Assembly (NCBI GenBank): GCA_964404285.1
Contig: CAYOJK010000001.1
Location: 1 to 64,000, forward strand
DNA: 64,000 nucleotides
Direction: 5' to 3'
From: JBASEY01 sp964404285
GTDB taxonomy: Bacteria > CSSED10-310
Shown here piece after piece: positions 24,939-34,106 of this stretch. The notes under the pieces were generated by a model that ran no database searches, was not told the DNA's origin, and saw only the letters and a list, made by a program, of their open reading frames with translations. The translations under genes and the position numbers were made by a program. Each line of letters opens with the position of its first letter. Within the stretch, counting starts at the first letter, position 1.

Positions 24939-25012
24939 CGGGGCGTAGCGCAGCCTGGTAGCGCGCCTGCTTCGGGAGCAGGAAGCCGGAGGTTCAAATC
25001 CTCTCGCCCCGA
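24939..25012 (+). tRNA. tRNA-Pro (anticodon CGG)
   Basis: The acceptor stem is CGGGGCG/CGCCCCG, the D stem GCGC/GCGC, the anticodon stem CCTGC/GCAGG with loop TTCGGGA, and the T stem GGAGG/CCTCT around TTCAAAT. The discriminator is A. CCA is not encoded. It reads CCG. Body and stems are nearly identical to tRNA-Pro(GGG) at 20675, suggesting a duplication with anticodon change. Confidence 0.97.
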
Positions 25013-25098
25013 TATTTTATCCCGGCAACAGAAATGCCGGAAGCTGCTGTAGCTTCACATCCGGCAGCGTTTCCGGGAATTCCTTGAGGAGGAAGTCA

Positions 25099-27270
25099 AT
25101 GGCTTTTACAGGAAAACCAGGAACGTTATCTGCTGAAGAGCTACTGAGTATTTTACACACATCATCAGACGCGAAAACACTAAAAGTCACGTCAGGTGAT
25201 CTTGTCTATTTTCTTCGTTCAGAAAACAAACGGCTTGTAGGTATAGCTCGCGAAGGACAAAAGGGTGAATTGGCGCGTGTCTTGAAAAGCCGTGGACTCC
25301 TTTCATCAGAAGCTGCAAATCTGCTAACCGCTGAAATCAAAAAACAAGATTTACAGAAAGATGTTTTAGATGAAGCTGAAGATATTTCAGACAGTCAGCT
25401 TCAGTCCGCTCGATTTCATCTTGCCGAAATAATTTTTTTCGATTTTCTGAACTTAGAGAAAGGTCTATTTGAATGGCGCGAAGAAGTCCCTGAGGATTTA
25501 CTGAGAATCGACTCTTCTTTTTCGGAATGGCTTGCTTCATCTTTTCAAAATGCTCCGTTAATGTTGCAATTTCGTGATCGATTTCCTGATTTTGATCAAC
25601 GTATATTTTGGGTTACACCTGCGAATAGTTTGGATCTTGTTCCAAATATTTCAGTGGAGGAAATCCAGCTTTTAGCTCAATATTATCCAGCTATCACCAT
25701 TCGAGACTTTTTCAAACTAGGTCCTCCTATATTATCGACTATCACTGAAAATCTGATACAGCTTGAACAGAAAAAACTTTTTACGCTTCAGGCTCCCGGT
25801 CAAACCAAACAGCCAAGTTCCAAGCCTTTCACACGAGCTCTACTATTGAAGCTTGTAAACAAAATTATTGAAATACAACGCTTGCTTGGCCCAAATGGTG
25901 AGTTGCTGGAAGTGTTACAAACACTCAACCACAATCTTGAACACATGTCATTTACAAGCGCCGCACCAGCGATGCCGATGGATGACTTTGAGGGCTTATC
26001 TCCTTTAACAGGTTCATTGGATGGATTGCTGGATTTCAATGGTATCGAGGAGTTGAATTTACAAGAAGAGATGGAATCTGCTATCGCGCAGCCGGAAATA
26101 CTTGTTGATCAAAAGCCGGTTATTCAAAGCACGAAGCGTCAGAGCTCGCCACCGAAAAAAAACGTCAAAGCAGGAGTAAAAAGGCAACCGTTAAAAACTG
26201 ACTCATTTGAAAATGATGTATCTGCTTTTGATGACCTAATAAAAAGCAAAGGGGAGTTGAAGCCCAATTCCAAACGTGAAGCGGAAGCGGAACGTATTAT
26301 TCAAGAAAGCCAAAAAATCGATTTAAATTCAATGTCCATGGAAGAGCGTGTCGAAGCAAAGGTTAGCCATCGTCGTTTCACATCAAACGTTACCATGATT
26401 TATAACCGTTTTTTTATCACTAGTCAGACTCTGTTTGAGCTTTTAGGTATTACGCCCAGTTCAGATAAAAAGACCGCACATAAAGCATTTATCAAATCCG
26501 TTGAACTCATTAATCCTAAAGGAATCAAGTTTCAAACCTTGGATAAACCCATAATAGAAAAAGCTATTATCCTTAGGGATTTATTGAAACATGCTTATAT
26601 GACTGTCATGGATGATGACAAGAAGCATAATTACCTGGACAACTTACGTAAAGGTCGATTGGATGTAACGGAAAACCGTGAAAGAGCAATGATGCTTTTC
26701 AACCAAGGCATGGAAAAGGTGCGTAAGGGGCGCTTTGACGAGGCGCGGGCAATTTTCATGCAGGCATCTAAGCTGGATCCCAACAGCCCTGTTTTCTATG
26801 CTGCAATGGAAAATATCGATAAAGAAGAACGAGAAGGTAGCGCTGTCAAGTTTTTCCAAGCTGGTATTCTTGCTTTCAAACAAAAGAATAATTTTGAAAG
26901 GGCCATTCAACTAATACGGAAGGCGATCAGCCTGAGACCGTTGGATCCAACATACCATCTTAAACTAGCAGAAATACAAATGCTTAGTGAAGTCTATAAA
27001 AGTGATGCTCTTGAAACATATCAGCGGGCATTGGAGCTGGACCCTGGTAATCAGAGCTTGCGACTCACCATTGCCAATCTAATGCGAAGTCTTGGCAGAA
27101 AACAAGAAGCTGCCAATGCTTTCCAGGAAATGCTCAGATGGAATCCTGATAACACTATGATTCAGAAAAATCTAGCAGAATTGTCTAAAGAAGGTATAAA
27201 ACCTGAACAAATTGACCAAGATAAGAAAAAAGACAAGAAAGATATGATTATTAATGAAGAATTCGAATAG
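25099..27270 (+). CDS. DUF4388/TPR protein with a degenerate J-domain
   Basis: This is a cytoplasmic-looking protein of 723 residues. The first 35 residues (MAFTGKPGTLSAEELLSIL and so on) resemble the DUF4388 start found in many deltaproteobacterial signalling proteins. The middle (about 440-540) reads like a DnaJ domain, LFELLGITPSSDKKTAHKAF to AYMTVMDDDKKHNYLDNL. The HPD tripeptide is replaced by NPKG, so it should not stimulate DnaK in the usual way. The C-terminal 180 residues are about five TPR units. The ATG at 25099 is preferred because GAGGAGG lies directly upstream. The function is unknown; a scaffold or gliding/polarity role would be speculation. Confidence 0.82.
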   Translation: MAFTGKPGTLSAEELLSILHTSSDAKTLKVTSGDLVYFLRSENKRLVGIAREGQKGELARVLKSRGLLSSEAANLLTAEIKKQDLQKDVLDEAEDISDSQLQSARFHLAEIIFFDFLNLEKGLFEWREEVPEDLLRIDSSFSEWLASSFQNAPLMLQFRDRFPDFDQRIFWVTPANSLDLVPNISVEEIQLLAQYYPAITIRDFFKLGPPILSTITENLIQLEQKKLFTLQAPGQTKQPSSKPFTRALLLKLVNKIIEIQRLLGPNGELLEVLQTLNHNLEHMSFTSAAPAMPMDDFEGLSPLTGSLDGLLDFNGIEELNLQEEMESAIAQPEILVDQKPVIQSTKRQSSPPKKNVKAGVKRQPLKTDSFENDVSAFDDLIKSKGELKPNSKREAEAERIIQESQKIDLNSMSMEERVEAKVSHRRFTSNVTMIYNRFFITSQTLFELLGITPSSDKKTAHKAFIKSVELINPKGIKFQTLDKPIIEKAIILRDLLKHAYMTVMDDDKKHNYLDNLRKGRLDVTENRERAMMLFNQGMEKVRKGRFDEARAIFMQASKLDPNSPVFYAAMENIDKEEREGSAVKFFQAGILAFKQKNNFERAIQLIRKAISLRPLDPTYHLKLAEIQMLSEVYKSDALETYQRALELDPGNQSLRLTIANLMRSLGRKQEAANAFQEMLRWNPDNTMIQKNLAELSKEGIKPEQIDQDKKKDKKDMIINEEFE

Positions 27271-27396
27271 GCGTTTTTTCATGACATTCAAAAAGGACCA
27301 CCTTTTGCTAAAGTACAGACTATTGACAGGAAGACAATAACCGGAGAACATCCTGTTTGGAATGAGTTTGATATACTTTTTACGGAGGATTGATTC

Positions 27397-27912
27397 ATGC
27401 TCTATTTAAGTAATTTCATCCGCGATATACCAGATTTTCCGAAACCCGGTATTCTTTTTAAGGATATTACACCCTTACTTGCTGACCCTCAGGCTTACCA
27501 AACATCAATCGATATGATGATCGAACCGTTTGTCAATGAAAAGATTAACAAAGTCGTCGGAATTGAGGCCAGAGGATTTCTGTTCGCTCCTATGATAGCA
27601 TCACGATTAAAAGCAGGTATCATTCCAGTTCGAAAGCCAGGAAAACTCCCCTTTAAAACCAAAAGCTATACCTATGATCTGGAATATGGAACGGATACCA
27701 TCGAAATACATACGGATGCGATCACTGCCGGTGATACCGTCTTGATAGTAGATGACCTTCTGGCTACTGGCGGGACGGTGAATGCCGCATGTCATCTGGT
27801 TGAACAAATGGGGGGGAAAATTGTCGGCCTTTCTTTTCTAATCGAGTTGGCTTTATTAAACGGTAGGGAAAAAATCAATCGTTACAAAATACATTCTCTG
27901 CTAAAATACTGA
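27397..27912 (+). CDS. apt: Adenine phosphoribosyltransferase
   Basis: Apt joins adenine to PRPP to give AMP in purine salvage. The 171-residue protein has IPDFPKPGILFKDITPLL, GIEARGFLFAP and the PRPP loop VLIVDDLLATGGT near residue 112. Length is normal. TTTACGGAGG precedes the ATG. It stands between the TPR gene and tRNA-Arg and probably has its own promoter. Confidence 0.96.
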   Translation: MLYLSNFIRDIPDFPKPGILFKDITPLLADPQAYQTSIDMMIEPFVNEKINKVVGIEARGFLFAPMIASRLKAGIIPVRKPGKLPFKTKSYTYDLEYGTDTIEIHTDAITAGDTVLIVDDLLATGGTVNAACHLVEQMGGKIVGLSFLIELALLNGREKINRYKIHSLLKY

Positions 27913-27934
27913 TGCCTTTGGCAACATATACCAT

Positions 27935-28007
27935 GCGCCCGTAGCTCAGGGGATAGAGCGCCTGATTCCTAATCAGGGTGTCGCAGGTTCGATTCCTGCC
28001 GGGCGTA
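27935..28007 (+). tRNA. tRNA-Arg (anticodon CCT)
   Basis: The acceptor stem GCGCCCG pairs with CGGGCGT (one G-U). The anticodon stem CCTGA/TCAGG holds loop TTCCTAA, and the T stem GCAGG/CCTGC surrounds TTCGATT. The discriminator is A and CCA is not encoded. It reads AGG. Confidence 0.96.
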
Positions 28008-28182
28008 TTTTTATTGGCGCTAAAGACTCAGAAAAATGACATAACAGAGTTATTTCCTTGCTGTATACAGCAGTCTCATGATAAAAAAACAGTGTTCTTG
28101 ATGACAGGATCCCGTTGCTCTTCTTGATTAATGACGGGCTATCCAATAAACTCGCTCTATGTTCCCTGATCCGGAGGTTGGA

Positions 28183-28959
28183 ATGGCAAAACAAAAAGTC
28201 AGTAAAAATACTGGGTTACGTGCAATAACGGATGATCATCCCACTTTTGTGACCCAAACTATAAACTTTGTTTCTAAATATAAAGACTCCATCGGATATA
28301 TCCTTGCAGGTCTTGTTATTTGCAGCGCTTTATTGCTTTTAGTCAGACACAATAACCAGGTGAAAAACAACGAAGCATCGGCGCTCATGCAAAACGCTGT
28401 AACTCAATATGAAAAAGATCTTATTTCGTCAACGCTATCGCTGACATCTAAAAATGAAGAAGGTGAAGTAATCGACGGTCCGGAACTGAAGGTTCAATCG
28501 AAATCCACCGGTTTATTCCAATCTGTCTATGATAACTATCCCCGTACCGATGCTGGTAAAAATGCATTATTTATGGTTGGAGTGAGCCATTTGAACCTGG
28601 GTGAAAATGATGAGGCTCTTTTTGCCATCGATACATTTTTAGAAAAATTTCCAGATCATATTTTGGTTCCTTCTGCACTCTTGTGTAAGTCAACTACCCT
28701 TTTCAATATGGGGTCCACATCAGAATCTCTTGCTTTACTGACAGAAATTGAAACACGCTACCCTGCTTTCAAGTTGATGGATATGCTGACATACGAACAA
28801 GCTATTCGCTACGAAGCTCTTGAAGAATGGGCTCTTGCAAAAAATACTTATCAAAAAATCATTGATCAATATCCGGATTCGGCTTTTAAAAATTTCAGTG
28901 AGGTAGCATTGGAAAAGCTGAAAAAACAACTAATAGAGGAGGCATCGGAGATTAGTTAA
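28183..28959 (+). CDS. Membrane-anchored TPR protein
   Basis: This 258-residue protein has a short cytoplasmic N-terminus, one membrane helix (about 38-56, GYILAGLVICSALLLLVRH) and a long helical part with TPR units (SVYDNYPRTDAGKNALFMVG, LEKFPDHILVPSALL, KIIDQYPDSAFKNF). The layout recalls YfgM-like or YbgF/BamD-like periplasmic helper proteins. The ATG at 28183 is used rather than one at 28159 because CCGGAGG lies before it. It probably forms an operon with the next gene. Confidence 0.8.
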   Translation: MAKQKVSKNTGLRAITDDHPTFVTQTINFVSKYKDSIGYILAGLVICSALLLLVRHNNQVKNNEASALMQNAVTQYEKDLISSTLSLTSKNEEGEVIDGPELKVQSKSTGLFQSVYDNYPRTDAGKNALFMVGVSHLNLGENDEALFAIDTFLEKFPDHILVPSALLCKSTTLFNMGSTSESLALLTEIETRYPAFKLMDMLTYEQAIRYEALEEWALAKNTYQKIIDQYPDSAFKNFSEVALEKLKKQLIEEASEIS

Positions 28960-28997
28960 AACAGGCTCCCCTGTTAACAATTTTGGAGATAGGAATT

Positions 28998-29768
28998 ATG
29001 TCGATAAAACTGTTACTGGCAGATGAGAGTATAACAGTCCGAAAGGTGTTCCAGAAAGTATTCGGTCAAAATGACTATGAGCTAGCCTGGATCGATCGTG
29101 ACGATCAAATTCTGGAGTCTGTGAAAAACATGAAGCCGGATTTCGTGTTACTGTCAGAAAACTTTCCCGGTGTCAATCTCCAAGTAGATATAAAAGAAAT
29201 TAACAGTGTTCTTGCAACACCGCTATCCGTCATTGTCATGGCTAATTACGGTGAATCCATAGATACGGAAACATCCATTCTTTGGGGAGCAGCAGGTCTA
29301 ATCCATAAACCTCTTGATAACCGTATTTTAAAGAATTTAGTCGATGCTCTTCATCTTCAAATGACACAGCCCATTGAAAAATATACCGCTATAAATTCAC
29401 CCCCTGATCTAAGCGCAAAACGCTCTTCCAAGCTTCAAATACCTGAGACTCAGGTGGACAAGCTGGATCAGCGGGCAAAAATTCTTTTCGATATTTTCGA
29501 AAGCTTTTTTAATGAAAATATGGTCGTCCTATCAGATGCTATGACAAAAGCAATTGCCCCACGCATAGCTTTGGATATTTCCAGCCGGATTATTGAGCAA
29601 TTGCAGATAACGGATCTGCCAAAACAAATTATGAAAATGACCAAGGAGATCGTTAACGATCTTGTCCCCCAAATCACTGAACGTGTTGTTACACGTGAAA
29701 TCGAATCATTCAAAACAGAAGCTTTTCGCTTGCTCGAATCAGAAGATTATAGCGACGACAATGTATAA
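28998..29768 (+). CDS. Pseudo-receiver (response-regulator-like) protein
   Basis: The N-terminal 120 residues of this 256-residue protein fold like a CheY receiver: KLLLADESITVRKVFQKVF, VLLSENFPG, IVMANYG and GLIHKPLD with the conserved lysine K103. The phosphoacceptor aspartate is replaced by serine (S53 in VLLSENFPG) and the acidic pair is only D9-E10, so phosphotransfer signalling is unlikely. The C-terminal region (about 150-250) is helical with paired repeats (DISSRIIEQLQITDLPKQI). Similar receiver proteins of unknown role occur in deltaproteobacteria. The start at 28998 follows a GGAGATAGG site. valS follows after 60 bases. Confidence 0.82.
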   Translation: MSIKLLLADESITVRKVFQKVFGQNDYELAWIDRDDQILESVKNMKPDFVLLSENFPGVNLQVDIKEINSVLATPLSVIVMANYGESIDTETSILWGAAGLIHKPLDNRILKNLVDALHLQMTQPIEKYTAINSPPDLSAKRSSKLQIPETQVDKLDQRAKILFDIFESFFNENMVVLSDAMTKAIAPRIALDISSRIIEQLQITDLPKQIMKMTKEIVNDLVPQITERVVTREIESFKTEAFRLLESEDYSDDNV

Positions 29769-29828
29769 TCAGTTTACCAATACTGAGCTTTATACGTTTT
29801 GTATCTGTTTTGAAGTGTTGAGGATATT

Positions 29829-32477
29829 ATGAAACATGAATATGACGCTTCTACTATTGAGAACAAATGGTATCCCAAATGGTTAGCCGATAATTTATTT
29901 CAGCCCAATCCAGATGCTCTGAAGAAAAAACCTTTCACTATTGTTATTCCACCACCAAATGTAACAGGTATTTTGCATATCGGCCATGTCTTAAATAATA
30001 CATTACAGGATATTCTTGTTCGATATAAACGGATACAAGGCTATCGGACACTCTGGGTCCCAGGAACAGATCATGCCGGTATTGCCACTCAGAATAAGGT
30101 TGAGCAGAGCCTTGCCCGCCAAGGACTCACAAGAAATGACCTAGGGCGTGAAACATTTATTCAAAAAGTTTGGGAATGGAAAGAGCGCCACGGAGGCATT
30201 ATTATTCAGCAATTGAAAAGACTAGGCTGCTCATGTGATTGGAGTAGAGAAAAATTTACAATGGATCCAGATATGTCGCAGGCGGTCAGAACAGTCTTTG
30301 TCAAACTGTATGAAAAAGGATTGATTTACCGTGGTGATTATATTGTCAACTGGTGTCCTAGATGCGTTACAGCCTTATCGGATGAAGAAGTCGAATATAG
30401 AGATGTTCCTGGTAATCTGTGGTATATCCGTTATCCAGGCGAAGATAGTTCCGATGGAGTCGTTGTTGCGACGACGCGGCCGGAGACAATGCTGGGCGAC
30501 ACTGGAGTGGCCGTTCACCCAGAAGATACCCGATACAAGCATTTAATTGGTAAAAATGTGATTTTACCGTTAAAAAACACGTTAATTCCAGTCGTTGCTG
30601 ATTTGATGGTTGATCGTGAATTTGGGACAGGCGCCGTCAAAATTACGCCGGCACACGACCCAAATGATTTTGAAGCGGGAAAACGTCACAATTTGGGTAC
30701 TGTTCTAGTGATCGATGAACATGGTGTGATGAACGAAAATGCCGGGGATCGTTATGTCGGCTTGACACGTGAGGAATGTCGGGAAAAAGTTATTGACGAC
30801 CTAAAAAATGAGGGATTCCTTCAAAAAACAGAAGCCTACCCGCTTTCAGCTGGTTTTTGTTACCGGTGTCAAGCATTTATTGAGCCCTATCTATCACGGC
30901 AATGGTTTGTCAAGATGAACCCCCTTGCCAAACCTGCAATAGATGTTGTCACTCAGGGTAAAGTAACTTTTTATCCCGACCGTTGGACAAAAGTATATTT
31001 AAACTGGCTTGAAGGCATTCGTGACTGGTGCATCAGCAGGCAATTATGGTGGGGACACCGTATTCCTGTTTGGACTTGCCAATCATGTGGTCATTATCAA
31101 GCCTACCTGAATGATCCAGTAGAATGCCCACAATGTAAAAGCGCCAATTTGATTCAGGATTCAGATGTTTTGGACACCTGGTTTTCCAGCTGGCTATGGC
31201 CGTTTTCAACGCTTGGTTGGCCAAATGATACCGATGACCTAAAAACCTACTATCCTACTGATTCACTGATTACTGCTCCTGAAATCATCTTTTTCTGGGT
31301 CTCAAGAATGATAATGGCCGGCCTGGAATTTGTAGGAGATATACCCTTTTCAAAAGTTTACCTTCACGGCACTGTCAGAGATGATATTGGTAGAAAAATG
31401 TCAAAATCATTGGGTAATTCACCCGATCCGTTGGATATTATGGACAAATATGGTGCCGATGCTCTTCGATTCAGTATCGTAATGATTTCGCCTCGAGGTT
31501 CTGATATTTTCTTCTCAGAAGATACTCTCAACATGGGACGCACGTTTTCCAATAAAATCTGGAATGCTTCGCGTTTAGTTATTTCTACCTGTCCGGATAG
31601 AAAATTCGCTCAGAATATACCCCCGATCGCCGATATGACACTTGCAGAAAAATGGATTTTGTACCGGCTGGCTCTAGCTGAAAAGGAAATCAATACTCAT
31701 CTGGAAGAGTTTCGCTTTAATGATGCTGCAGTTGTGATTCACCGGTTTATCTGGCATGAGTTTTGTGATTGGTATCTAGAAATTGCAAAAACCGCCCTTT
31801 ACGACAAAACAACGCCACAACATAAACAAACGGTTCAGACCGTGTTGATCACGTGTCTATCCAGCGCTCTTCAGCTTCTTCATCCATTTATGCCGTTTAT
31901 CACCGAAGAGATTTGGAACAACTTATTCGAATCCCCTCCAAGCATTATGATCAGCCCCTGGCAGGACTATCACGGGTGCCTTGAGTTCGTAAATGAAGCC
32001 TCATTGTATGAAGTGCTACTTAAATCGATCGTTACTCTTCGAACAATGCGTTCAGAAACAGGGATAGCCCCGGGTCTGAAAATTAAAGGTGTTTTCGCTA
32101 CGAATAATGCAGATTACAGACAAGTATTGAAAGATGGTCGGAATGACATTGTATTTTTAGCTCGCTTGTCAGAACTGAAAATCCAAGATGTTCCCAATCC
32201 CCCTCCAATTAGAGCTACTTCCGTGACTCCAGACGGCATCGATGCATTTTTAGACTTAGACGGTGTCATGGATGTTCCTGCAGAAAAAACTCGTTTACAA
32301 AAAGAAATACAAAAATCTTCTCAGGAAATAGAAAAAATCCGTAAAAAACTGTCCAATCAGGACTTTTTACTCAAAGCTCCTGCTGCAGTTATTGAAAAAA
32401 ACAAGATATTGGAAGAAGAGCTTGTGCTTCGATTGAAAAAACTTGAAGACGCACTACATAGTCTCGAGAAGGCTTAA
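29829..32477 (+). CDS. valS: Valyl-tRNA synthetase
   Basis: ValS charges tRNA-Val. The 882-residue class I enzyme has HIGH (50-53, GILHIGHVLNN), a full editing domain (GTDHAGIATQNKVE, TTRPETMLGDTGVAVHPED), KMSKS near residue 520 (GRKMSKSLGNSPDPLD) and the anticodon-binding domain. A C-terminal coiled coil, rich in K and E, covers about the last 65 residues. Length matches bacterial ValS. GAGGATATT precedes the ATG. nadC follows 31 bases downstream. Confidence 0.97.
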   Translation: MKHEYDASTIENKWYPKWLADNLFQPNPDALKKKPFTIVIPPPNVTGILHIGHVLNNTLQDILVRYKRIQGYRTLWVPGTDHAGIATQNKVEQSLARQGLTRNDLGRETFIQKVWEWKERHGGIIIQQLKRLGCSCDWSREKFTMDPDMSQAVRTVFVKLYEKGLIYRGDYIVNWCPRCVTALSDEEVEYRDVPGNLWYIRYPGEDSSDGVVVATTRPETMLGDTGVAVHPEDTRYKHLIGKNVILPLKNTLIPVVADLMVDREFGTGAVKITPAHDPNDFEAGKRHNLGTVLVIDEHGVMNENAGDRYVGLTREECREKVIDDLKNEGFLQKTEAYPLSAGFCYRCQAFIEPYLSRQWFVKMNPLAKPAIDVVTQGKVTFYPDRWTKVYLNWLEGIRDWCISRQLWWGHRIPVWTCQSCGHYQAYLNDPVECPQCKSANLIQDSDVLDTWFSSWLWPFSTLGWPNDTDDLKTYYPTDSLITAPEIIFFWVSRMIMAGLEFVGDIPFSKVYLHGTVRDDIGRKMSKSLGNSPDPLDIMDKYGADALRFSIVMISPRGSDIFFSEDTLNMGRTFSNKIWNASRLVISTCPDRKFAQNIPPIADMTLAEKWILYRLALAEKEINTHLEEFRFNDAAVVIHRFIWHEFCDWYLEIAKTALYDKTTPQHKQTVQTVLITCLSSALQLLHPFMPFITEEIWNNLFESPPSIMISPWQDYHGCLEFVNEASLYEVLLKSIVTLRTMRSETGIAPGLKIKGVFATNNADYRQVLKDGRNDIVFLARLSELKIQDVPNPPPIRATSVTPDGIDAFLDLDGVMDVPAEKTRLQKEIQKSSQEIEKIRKKLSNQDFLLKAPAAVIEKNKILEEELVLRLKKLEDALHSLEKA

Positions 32478-32508
32478 TATTTGAGCAGTTTAAGGAGACA
32501 ATCATATT

Positions 32509-33348
32509 ATGAAACCATGGCAGACCCCTGATTTTAAAGAGCTCCTGAAGCTAGCCATCTCCGAAGATCTTAATTCGGGCGATGCTACATCACTGGCGCT
32601 TGTTCCCGAAAACTCTATGAGTACTGCCAGTATTACAGCAAAATCCCCTCTGGTTATTGCCGGCCAATGGGTTGCCAAAGCTACTTTTGAAGAAATTGAT
32701 CCATCATTACGCTATGTGATCGAAATTCATGATGGACAATTGACACTTGAAAACCAACAGATTGCTACGGTTTCAGGCAATACAAGCTCCATTCTTGCCG
32801 GGGAACGAACAGCATTGAATTTTCTTCAGCGCATGTCTGGTATTGCTACCGGCGCCTATCAATTTACACGTGAAATCAGCCCTTTTAACTGCAAAATTGT
32901 CGACACACGAAAAACAGCGCCGGGACACCGGCAACTGGATAAATACGCTGTTCGAATGGGTGGGGCAAACAATCATCGTATGAATCTAGCGGATGGTATT
33001 TTGATAAAAGACAACCACATAAAAGCCTGTGGTTCTGTATCGAAAGCAGTGGAAAAAGCACGAAAGTATGCTCCACACACAATAAAAATACAGGTTGAGG
33101 TCACGTCGCTTCAGGAAGCAGCCGACGCTATTGAATCAGGCGCGGATATTCTTTTATTGGATAACATGATGCCGGAAATGGTCGAAAAAATTGTCTCACT
33201 ATATGGTTCAAAAGCACTGTTGGAATGTTCGGGAAATATGACATTAAAAACCGTTCGCCGATATGCTGAAACGGGTATTCACCTTATTTCCGTTGGTGCA
33301 TTGACGCATTCAGTTATTGCTGCTGATATATCATTGAATATCCAATGA
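32509..33348 (+). CDS. nadC: Nicotinate-nucleotide pyrophosphorylase (carboxylating)
   Basis: NadC makes nicotinate mononucleotide from quinolinate and PRPP in de novo NAD synthesis. The 279-residue protein has ALNFLQRMSGIAT, KIVDTRKTAPGHRQLDKYAV, GGANNHRMNLADGILIKDNH, VEVTSLQEA and LLLDNMMPE. These include the basic residues (R in DTRKTAPG, K in IKDNH) that bind quinolinate. Length is normal. Its stop overlaps the birA start (ATGA). nadA and nadB are not here. Confidence 0.96.
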   Translation: MKPWQTPDFKELLKLAISEDLNSGDATSLALVPENSMSTASITAKSPLVIAGQWVAKATFEEIDPSLRYVIEIHDGQLTLENQQIATVSGNTSSILAGERTALNFLQRMSGIATGAYQFTREISPFNCKIVDTRKTAPGHRQLDKYAVRMGGANNHRMNLADGILIKDNHIKACGSVSKAVEKARKYAPHTIKIQVEVTSLQEAADAIESGADILLLDNMMPEMVEKIVSLYGSKALLECSGNMTLKTVRRYAETGIHLISVGALTHSVIAADISLNIQ

Positions 33349-34106
33349 CTCATCATTCTATTGATATCTTGAACCAAGCCCCTTGGTTTCGCTTACTTTC
33401 GGTAGATTCAACCAATAATTTTCTGATGAAGTACCCTGAAAAAGACCTTGTAAATGGAATGACATGTACTGCAGATATACAGACTGAAGGACAAGGTCGG
33501 CAAAATCGAGCCTGGGTGTCTCCACAAGGGGGGCTTTATATGAGCATTCTTCTTCTACCAGAGCTCGATCAGAGATTTTGGCATCTGGTATCGTTTGTTA
33601 TGGGCGTTGCAGCTTCAGAATCGATTGCCATTCTATACCCTGACATCAAACCTCGTTTGAAATGGCCGAATGATATCTTGATCAACCAATTCAAAGTTGC
33701 CGGTATTTTAGTTCAAAGCAAATCTTACCCATCACCTCGTCTGGTCGTTGGAATTGGCATAAACGTTTCAACCAACCCGCAAGCGCTTCCAAACAGGCCT
33801 CTTTTTCCCGCTGCTACACTCAACCGTTTATCTCGTTTCGATATCCCCATCCATGAATTAGCAGCTATGATTCGGTCAAAATTTTTATTTGATATTGTGA
33901 ACTGGTTTGAAAATCCCAATCATATCCTAAAACAATGGGAACTTTTTTCAGCAACTCAGGACTCAATGGTTACCATTAAAATTGATAAAACAGAGTATAC
34001 CGGCCAATATTGTGGATTATTGGATGATGGTGGATTACAGTTACTTATCGATAATCGCATCGAGGTTTTCTATTCAGGAGATATTTTGGCTATCATCAGT
34101 GAATGA
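33345..34106 (+). CDS. birA: Biotin-[acetyl-CoA-carboxylase] ligase
   Basis: This enzyme activates biotin with ATP and attaches it to the carboxyl carrier protein. The 253-residue protein has VDSTNNFLM, the biotinyl-AMP loop GQGRQNRAWVSPQGGLYMSI, KWPNDILIN and VGIGINVS. It lacks the N-terminal winged helix of E. coli BirA and so should not be a repressor. A small C-terminal SH3-like domain is present. It overlaps nadC and coaX by four bases each, forming a cofactor operon. Confidence 0.95.
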   Translation: MTHHSIDILNQAPWFRLLSVDSTNNFLMKYPEKDLVNGMTCTADIQTEGQGRQNRAWVSPQGGLYMSILLLPELDQRFWHLVSFVMGVAASESIAILYPDIKPRLKWPNDILINQFKVAGILVQSKSYPSPRLVVGIGINVSTNPQALPNRPLFPAATLNRLSRFDIPIHELAAMIRSKFLFDIVNWFENPNHILKQWELFSATQDSMVTIKIDKTEYTGQYCGLLDDGGLQLLIDNRIEVFYSGDILAIISE

